DNA from: Alphaproteobacteria bacterium
GTDB lineage: Bacteria > Pseudomonadota > Alphaproteobacteria > UBA8366
Length of the DNA: 9,248 bases
Assembly: GCA_029861675.1 (NCBI GenBank)
Contig: JAOTYV010000189.1
Span: forward strand, 1-9,248
Direction of reading: 5' to 3'
A program made the translations under genes and the position numbers. A model generated the notes under the pieces. The model saw only the letters and a program-made list of their open reading frames with translations, had not been told where the DNA came from and searched no databases. Shown here piece after piece: positions 5,392 to 9,248 of the stretch (its first letter is position 1; the number at the start of each line of letters is the position of its first letter).

Positions 5392-6997
5392 CGATGTCAT
5401 TCCCGCGCAAGCGGGAATCCAGGGAAACCAACATCGTCTGGATTCCGGATCGGCGCGCCGCACCATCCGGAATGACGGAAATTCCCATCTCGAGCAACAA
5501 CCTCTCGTCCTGACCATGGAAAGCCGCGGGCGGGTGGTTGTGACGGCGGCCAATGTCGCGGCGTTGGCGGTGGGCGTCACGCCGGGCATGGCGCTGGCGG
5601 ACGCCAGGGCGGTATCGCCGGGATTGGCCAGCCTGTCGGCGGATTTCGAGGCCGATGCGGCGCTGCTCGACCGCATTGCCGCCTGGTGTTACCGCTATAC
5701 GCCCTGGAGCGCGGTGGAAGGGCAGGACGGCGTCTGGCTGGATGTGACCGGGTGTGCGCATCTGTTCGGCGGCGAGGCGGCTTTGCTGGAGACGCTGCGC
5801 ACACGGCTCGGCGGGTTTGGGATCGAGACGCGGGGCGCGCTGGCCGATACTCCGGGCGCGGCCTGGGCCTTGTCCCGCTATGGCGGCAATCATGAGGGCG
5901 GCGGGGCGATCCTGCCGCCGGGCGGCGCGCAGGCGTCGTTGGCGGGCTTGCCGGCGGCGGCGCTGCGGCTCGGTCCGGCCACGGTGGCCGGTTTGAGCCG
6001 GCTCGGCCTGAAGCGTGTCGGCGATCTGTACGACATGCCGCGGGCGCCGCTGACCACCCGTTTCGGCGCCGAGGTGACGCTCCGGCTCGATCAGGCGCTT
6101 GGCCGTCTGGCGGAACCGATTGCGCCGCGCCGGCCGGTGCCGCGTCACCGCATCCGGCTGGTTTTCCCCGAGGCGATCGGCCTGGCCGACGATATCGCCG
6201 CCGGGTTGCGCCGCCTGCTGCACCGGCTTTGCGAGCGGCTCGACCGGGCGGGACAGGGCTGCCGCCGCCTGGAATTGACGCTTTGCCGGGTCGATGGGTC
6301 GGCGCAAAGCGTCGCCATCGGCACCGCCGGGCCGGCGCGCGATGCGGTGCATCTGGCGCGGTTGTTCGCCGAACGCCTCGGCCATCTCGACCCCGGCTTC
6401 GGCGTCGAGGCGATGATCCTCGCCGCCCCGGTCACCGAACCGCTGGCGCCGGCGCAGATCGAGACTTTCGCGGCGAGCCGGGCAAAGGAGGCTTCTTCCG
6501 ATGTCTCTCCGGGCGCCCCTCCCGATGCCTTGACGGCGATCGACCCGCTGCTCGCCCCGTTGCTTAATAAACTCGGCAACCGGCTGGGATTCGACCGTCT
6601 GGTCGTCTTGCGGGCGCGGGAAAGCCATTTGCCGGACGCCGCCATGCGGGCCGTGCCGGCGGTCGGCGCGAAGGGCGGTGCGGCATGGCCGGCGGGCCGG
6701 GCCCGTCCGCTGCGGCTGCTCAACCGGCCGGAGAGGGTGGAGACCATCGCACCGCTGCCGGACCGGGCGCCGCCGGGCGCGTTTCTATGGCGGCGGGTGC
6801 GCCGCCGGCTGCGCGCCGCCGAAGGGCCGGAACGGATTTCCCCCGAATGGTGGCGCGCCGACCCGGGCTGGGCCGGCGGGGCGCGCGATTACTGGCGGGT
6901 GGAGGATGAGGCCGGCGACCGGTTCTGGCTGTTCCGCGAGGCCGACGGCCAACGGGAAGCCGCGCCGCGCTGGTTCCTGCATGGGTTCTTTGCATGA
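5306..6997 (+). CDS. imuB: ImuB, catalytically inactive Y-family polymerase homolog, with in-frame repeat insertion
   Basis: ImuB is the hub of the mutasome, linking ImuA, DnaE2 and the beta clamp; it has the Y-family shape without polymerase residues. The protein is 563 residues from the chosen ATG at 5306, which has GGAG 7 bases upstream and starts MRRVISLWFPALAIDRL, the normal ImuB opening where DinB would have its catalytic Asp. An ATG at 5273 in the same frame would add 11 atypical residues. Other landmarks are ESRGRVVVTAANVAALAVG, then WLDVTGCAHLFGG (144-156), a helix-hairpin-helix-like LSRLGLKRVGDLYDMPR (about 230-246), and a C-terminal ESHLPDAAMRAVPA region. A Q-I-E-T-F stretch late in the protein could be a clamp-binding motif, a weak call. 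About 36 or more extra residues lie between R18 and P-L-V-L-T; of these, 31-57 are the 81-bp palindromic element read without a stop. vapB follows 56 bp later. Confidence 0.93.
   Translation: MRRVISLWFPALAIDRLRQGTLSQWQSNNDVIPAQAGIQGNQHRLDSGSARRTIRNDGNSHLEQQPLVLTMESRGRVVVTAANVAALAVGVTPGMALADARAVSPGLASLSADFEADAALLDRIAAWCYRYTPWSAVEGQDGVWLDVTGCAHLFGGEAALLETLRTRLGGFGIETRGALADTPGAAWALSRYGGNHEGGGAILPPGGAQASLAGLPAAALRLGPATVAGLSRLGLKRVGDLYDMPRAPLTTRFGAEVTLRLDQALGRLAEPIAPRRPVPRHRIRLVFPEAIGLADDIAAGLRRLLHRLCERLDRAGQGCRRLELTLCRVDGSAQSVAIGTAGPARDAVHLARLFAERLGHLDPGFGVEAMILAAPVTEPLAPAQIETFAASRAKEASSDVSPGAPPDALTAIDPLLAPLLNKLGNRLGFDRLVVLRARESHLPDAAMRAVPAVGAKGGAAWPAGRARPLRLLNRPERVETIAPLPDRAPPGAFLWRRVRRRLRAAEGPERISPEWWRADPGWAGGARDYWRVEDEAGDRFWLFREADGQREAAPRWFLHGFFA
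5396..5476. repeat. Dispersed palindromic element inserted in frame in imuB (81 bp)
   Basis: Ends GTCATTCC and GGAATGAC are perfect inverted repeats. Inside lie a left hairpin (ATTCCCGC, loop GCAA, GCGGGAAT) and a right hairpin with a perfect 9-bp stem ATTCCGGAT/ATCCGGAAT. The copy spans exactly 27 codons and starts on a codon boundary, encoding imuB residues 31-57, beginning VIPAQAGIQ and ending TIRND. It has the same length as the intergenic copy at 108-188 (59 of 81 bases alike). About 30 bp on the left and 28 bp on the right also look foreign to imuB, so the original event was larger than the element or brought neighbouring DNA with it. Confidence 0.9.
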
Positions 6998-7023
6998 TGC
7001 TAGCAAAATGCTATCATTATGCA
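6991..7023. promoter_or_regulatory. 33-bp palindromic operator/promoter of vapBC, overlapping the imuB stop
   Basis: The sequence is symmetric about base 7007: left arm TGCATGATGCTAGCA (6991-7005) and right arm TGCTATCATTATGCA (7009-7023) pair at 13 of 15 positions. It also holds two direct copies of ATGCTA-x-CA (6997-7005 and 7008-7016), 11 bp or about one helical turn apart, suiting cooperative ribbon-helix-helix dimers. A promoter appears embedded: TTGCAT (6990-6995) and TATCAT (7012-7017, five of six to the -10 consensus), 16 bp apart. The imuB TGA is at 6995-6997, within the left arm. Autorepression by the antitoxin or the complex is the known habit of VapBC/FitAB modules; the symmetry is directly visible. 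Confidence 0.78.
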
Positions 7024-7053
7024 GGCAATATGCATGTATCGAGGAGAAAACCC

Positions 7054-7293
7054 ATGGCCACGGTGACGATCAGGAATCTCGATGACGAGGTGGTGAAAAC
7101 GCTGAAGGAGCAGGCCAAGGCGCATAACCGGTCGCTCGAGGCCGAGTTGCGGCAAATGCTGGCCGAGATGGCTGCGAGACGCAAATCGCGCGCGGCGTTT
7201 TTGGCGGAAGCCGACCGCATCGCAGCCATGACGCCGAAGGATGTGCCTCAAACCGACAGCACTTTACTGATCCGGGAGGATCGTGACCGGTGA
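7054..7293 (+). CDS. vapB: FitA/VapB-type ribbon-helix-helix antitoxin
   Basis: This 79-residue protein is the antitoxin of a type II pair. It should neutralise the PIN-domain toxin encoded next and bind the operator upstream. The N-terminus (MATVTIRNLDDEVVKTLKEQ, 1-20, then AHNRSLEAELRQML) is the Arc/FitA-type ribbon-helix-helix: one DNA-contacting strand and two helices. The C-terminal tail ending STLLIREDRDR is typical of FitA-like antitoxins and is expected to thread into the toxin active site. The ATG at 7054 is chosen because GAGGAG (7041-7046) lies 7 bases before it and the family starts here; the in-frame ATG at 6994 would lie inside the operator. Its stop overlaps the vapC start by four bases (GTGA). 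It sits between imuB and dnaE2, where such operons normally have no gene. Confidence 0.9.
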   Translation: MATVTIRNLDDEVVKTLKEQAKAHNRSLEAELRQMLAEMAARRKSRAAFLAEADRIAAMTPKDVPQTDSTLLIREDRDR

Positions 7294-7712
7294 ATTTCGT
7301 CGTCGACGCCAGTGTCGTGGTCAAATGGTTCGTGCAGGAAGAATTGCGGGCCGAGGCGCGCGAATTACTTCGGCGCGATGAGGCGTTTTATGCCCCGGCT
7401 CTCGTTCTCGCAGAGATTTCAAATACACTCTGGAAAAAGGTTCTTCGAAACGAGATTAGCGATGAACAAGCCCACAGCGTTAGCCATCGATCGCACGATC
7501 CGTTTTCGCGTCTTTATCCCCTTGATGTGCTGAATCGCCGGGCCTTGGAGATAGCACTCGACCTCCGGCATCCCGTCTATGATTGCTTTTATCTTGCCTG
7601 TGCCGAGGAGGTGGAGGACGGGCGGGTCGTGACGGTGGATCGACGGCTTCGTTCTGCGGTGGAAGGCACGGCTTACGAGGGTTTGGTCGCCCATCTCTTG
7701 GATATTGCGTGA
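7290..7712 (+). CDS. vapC: VapC-type PIN-domain toxin ribonuclease
   Basis: The 140-residue single-domain PIN protein is expected to cleave RNA with Mg2+ or Mn2+ and to arrest growth when freed from VapB. The four acidic active-site residues are in place: D6 (VVDASVVVKWF), E42 (LVLAEISNTLW), D98 (PVYDCFYLACAE) and D117 (VVTVDRRL). Nothing looks truncated, so the toxin should be active. Translation begins at GTG 7290, overlapping the vapB TGA, with GGGAGG at 7274-7279 upstream; this overlap implies translational coupling. The middle of the gene (about 7395-7580) is visibly richer in A and T than the surrounding mutasome genes, consistent with horizontal acquisition. It stops 6 bp before dnaE2, so dnaE2 must be read on the vapBC transcript as well as the longer SOS transcript. 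The RNA target cannot be predicted. Confidence 0.92.
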   Translation: MNFVVDASVVVKWFVQEELRAEARELLRRDEAFYAPALVLAEISNTLWKKVLRNEISDEQAHSVSHRSHDPFSRLYPLDVLNRRALEIALDLRHPVYDCFYLACAEEVEDGRVVTVDRRLRSAVEGTAYEGLVAHLLDIA

Positions 7713-7718
7713 CGAGCC

Positions 7719-9248
7719 ATGACCCCTTACGCCGAACTTCAGGTCACCACCAATTTCAGCTTCCTGCGCGGCGCGTCGCATCCCCATGAACTGGTCGCGC
7801 GGGCGGCTGCGCTGGGGCATGCGGCGATCGGCGTGGCCGACCGCAACAGCCTCGCCGGTGTCGTGCGCATGCATATTGCGGCGAAGGAGGCGGGGCTTCG
7901 TTTGGTGGTGGGCGCGCGGCTCGACCTGGAGGACGGGCCGAGCCTGCTGGCCTTTCCCACCGACCGGGCTGCCTATGGCCGGCTGGCCCGGCTGATCACG
8001 CTGGGCCGCCGCCGCGCACCGAAGGGCGACTGCGCGTTGTTCCGGCAGGACGTGCTGGACGGCGGCGACGGCATGATTTTCGTCGTCGTTCCGCCGCACG
8101 ATGTTCCTCTCCAAACGGCCATTCCCGCGCAGGCGGGAAGCCAGGATGTCCGTGCTGCCGCCCTGGATCCCCGCCTGCGCGGGGATGACGATGATATGGG
8201 TGGGTCTTTCCCAGCCCAGCTTGCCGAATTCCAGGCCGCGTTTCCGGGGAACTGTTACCTCGCCGTGAACCATTTGCTGCAGGGCGACGATACGGCGCGC
8301 ATGGCCCGTCTTGCCGAGCTGTCGAGCAAAAGCGGCACGCCGCTGGTGGCGACCAATGACGTCCATATGCACGACCCGGCGCGACGGCCGATGGCCGACG
8401 TGCTGACCTGTATCCGCGAGCATTGCACGATCGACGCGGCGGGCTACCGGCTTGCCGCCAATGCCGAGCGGCATCTCAAGACACGGGAGGAGATGGCGGC
8501 GCTGTTCGCCGCGTATCCAGAAGCGCTGGCGCGCACCGTCGAGATCGCCGAGCGCTGCACCTTCAGTCTCGATGAGTTGCGTTACGAGTACCCGGAAGAA
8601 GTGGTCGAGCCGGGCAGCACGCCGCAGGAATCCCTGGCCCGGCTTACCTGGGAAGGGGCGAAGACCCGGTATCCGGGCGGCGTGCCGAAAACGGTGCAGG
8701 GGGTGATCGAGCATGAGTTGACGCTAATCGGGCAGCTCGGCTACGCGCCGTATTTCCTCACCGTGCACGATATCGTCCGTTTCGCCCGCGCGCGCGATAT
8801 CCTGTGCCAGGGCCGCGGCTCGGCGGCCAATTCCGCCATCTGTTATTGCCTCGGCGTCACCGCGGTCGACCCGTCGCGGCTCGACCTGCTGTTCGAGCGC
8901 TTCGTCTCGGCGGAGCGCAACGAGCCGCCGGACATCGATGTGGATTTCGAGCATGAACGGCGCGAGGAGGTCATTCAGTATATCTACGAGAAATACGGCC
9001 GCGACCGCGCGGGCATGACCGCCGTGGTTTCCTGCTACCGCGCGCGGGGCGCGATGCGCGAGGTCGGCAAGGCGCTGGGACTCAGCCGCGACACGGTGAC
9101 CGCGCTGGCGGGACAGGTCTGGGGCTGGTCGAGCGACGGCATCGACGAGGATCAGGTGCGCGAAGTCGGCCTCGATCCGCGCGACCGGCGGCTCCGGCTG
9201 GCGCTCACCCTCGCCGCCGATCTGATCGGCTTTCCGCGCCATCTGTCG
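7719..9248 (+). CDS. dnaE2: DnaE2 (ImuC) error-prone DNA polymerase III alpha subunit, partial, with in-frame repeat insertion
   Basis: DnaE2 is the C-family polymerase that performs SOS translesion synthesis with ImuA and ImuB. The frame stays open from ATG 7719 to the right edge (510 codons, about half of a typical protein). The N-terminal PHP domain opens YAELQVTTNFSFLRGASHP (4-22), with the metal-ligand positions degenerate relative to DnaE1, as usual in DnaE2. ADRNSLAGVV is at 40-49 and ATNDVH-type PHP sequence comes later. The palm begins after FLTVHDIVRFAR. CQGRGSAANSAICYCLG starts at 363, and PDIDVDFEHERREE (from 404) carries two catalytic aspartates, D405 and D407. The third lies beyond the window. 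Residues 134-157 are a palindromic repeat read in frame, in a variable stretch of the PHP domain between IFVVVPP and the FPGNCYLAVNHL segment. The start lies 6 bp after the vapC stop with only a weak ribosome site, suggesting translational coupling to vapC. Confidence 0.94.
   Translation, partial: MTPYAELQVTTNFSFLRGASHPHELVARAAALGHAAIGVADRNSLAGVVRMHIAAKEAGLRLVVGARLDLEDGPSLLAFPTDRAAYGRLARLITLGRRRAPKGDCALFRQDVLDGGDGMIFVVVPPHDVPLQTAIPAQAGSQDVRAAALDPRLRGDDDDMGGSFPAQLAEFQAAFPGNCYLAVNHLLQGDDTARMARLAELSSKSGTPLVATNDVHMHDPARRPMADVLTCIREHCTIDAAGYRLAANAERHLKTREEMAALFAAYPEALARTVEIAERCTFSLDELRYEYPEEVVEPGSTPQESLARLTWEGAKTRYPGGVPKTVQGVIEHELTLIGQLGYAPYFLTVHDIVRFARARDILCQGRGSAANSAICYCLGVTAVDPSRLDLLFERFVSAERNEPPDIDVDFEHERREEVIQYIYEKYGRDRAGMTAVVSCYRARGAMREVGKALGLSRDTVTALAGQVWGWSSDGIDEDQVREVGLDPRDRRLRLALTLAADLIGFPRHLS
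8118..8189. repeat. Palindromic element inserted in frame in dnaE2 (72 bp)
   Basis: Two 28-base arms (8118-8145 and 8162-8189) are inverted repeats matching at 24 of 28 positions, with a 16-base loop. Each arm also holds a smaller hairpin: ATTCCCGC...GCGGGAA on the left and a perfect ATCCCCGC/GCGGGGAT on the right. The element is 24 codons long, sits on codon boundaries and encodes dnaE2 residues 134-157, with IPAQAGSQ near the start and LDPRLRGDD at the end. It shares the left end (CATTCCCGCG) and the GATGAC right end with the elements at 108-188 and 5396-5476, but has a different interior, so it is a sister subtype rather than the same copy. Confidence 0.88.

Noticed and set aside
5369..6628. 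419-codon minus-strand frame opposite imuB
   Set aside because: Shadow of imuB; arginine- and glutamine-rich with no recognisable domain.
6994..7053. Upstream in-frame ATG for vapB
   Set aside because: It lies within the palindromic operator and upstream of the GAGGAG site; the family N-terminus begins at 7054.
108..8189. Possible CRISPR array made of the repeated ATTCCCGC units
   Set aside because: The three units are thousands of bases apart, differ internally and have no regular spacers.
7419..8714. 431-codon minus-strand frame opposite vapC and dnaE2
   Set aside because: Runs across two real genes on the other strand and contains the antisense translation of the palindromic repeat; no domain.

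Overview
The window looks like the chromosome of a GC-rich alphaproteobacterium, possibly of Rhodospirillales type (the order is inference). Three things point there: a direct-repeat LexA box of the alphaproteobacterial form GAAC-N7-GAAC in front of an imuA-imuB-dnaE2 mutagenesis operon; an hspQ-pyrE pair; and a hemN gene behind an FNR/FixK-type box.

Layout. Positions 1-219 hold no assignable gene but carry one copy of a dispersed palindromic element (108-188) and a perfect 20-bp palindrome (201-220) touching the pyrE stop. On the minus strand, hspQ (1246-929) and pyrE (885-220) form a likely two-gene operon. A plus-strand ThDP-dependent, acetolactate-synthase-like enzyme (1393-3081) follows behind a good sigma70-like promoter. 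It converges, 7 bp apart, on hemN (4447-3089, minus), the oxygen-independent coproporphyrinogen III oxidase. The 194-bp divergent region between hemN and imuA carries an FNR/FixK box for hemN and a perfect LexA box over the -10 region of imuA.

From 4642 to the right edge lies the SOS mutagenesis (mutasome) operon imuA-imuB-[vapB-vapC]-dnaE2; dnaE2 runs off the window. ImuA and ImuB are the accessory proteins and DnaE2 (ImuC) the error-prone polymerase of translesion synthesis.

Two things make this operon unusual. First, a FitAB/VapBC-type toxin-antitoxin pair sits between imuB and dnaE2. Its own 33-bp palindromic operator overlaps the imuB stop codon, and vapC ends 6 bp before the dnaE2 start. 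Second, imuB and dnaE2 each contain a palindromic repeat (81 bp and 72 bp) inserted in frame, both read in the same phase so that both proteins carry an I-P-A-Q-A-G-x-Q peptide. A relative of the imuB copy lies between genes at 108-188. This resembles the protein-invading behaviour described for Rickettsia palindromic elements, here hitting two proteins of one DNA-damage mutagenesis machine.
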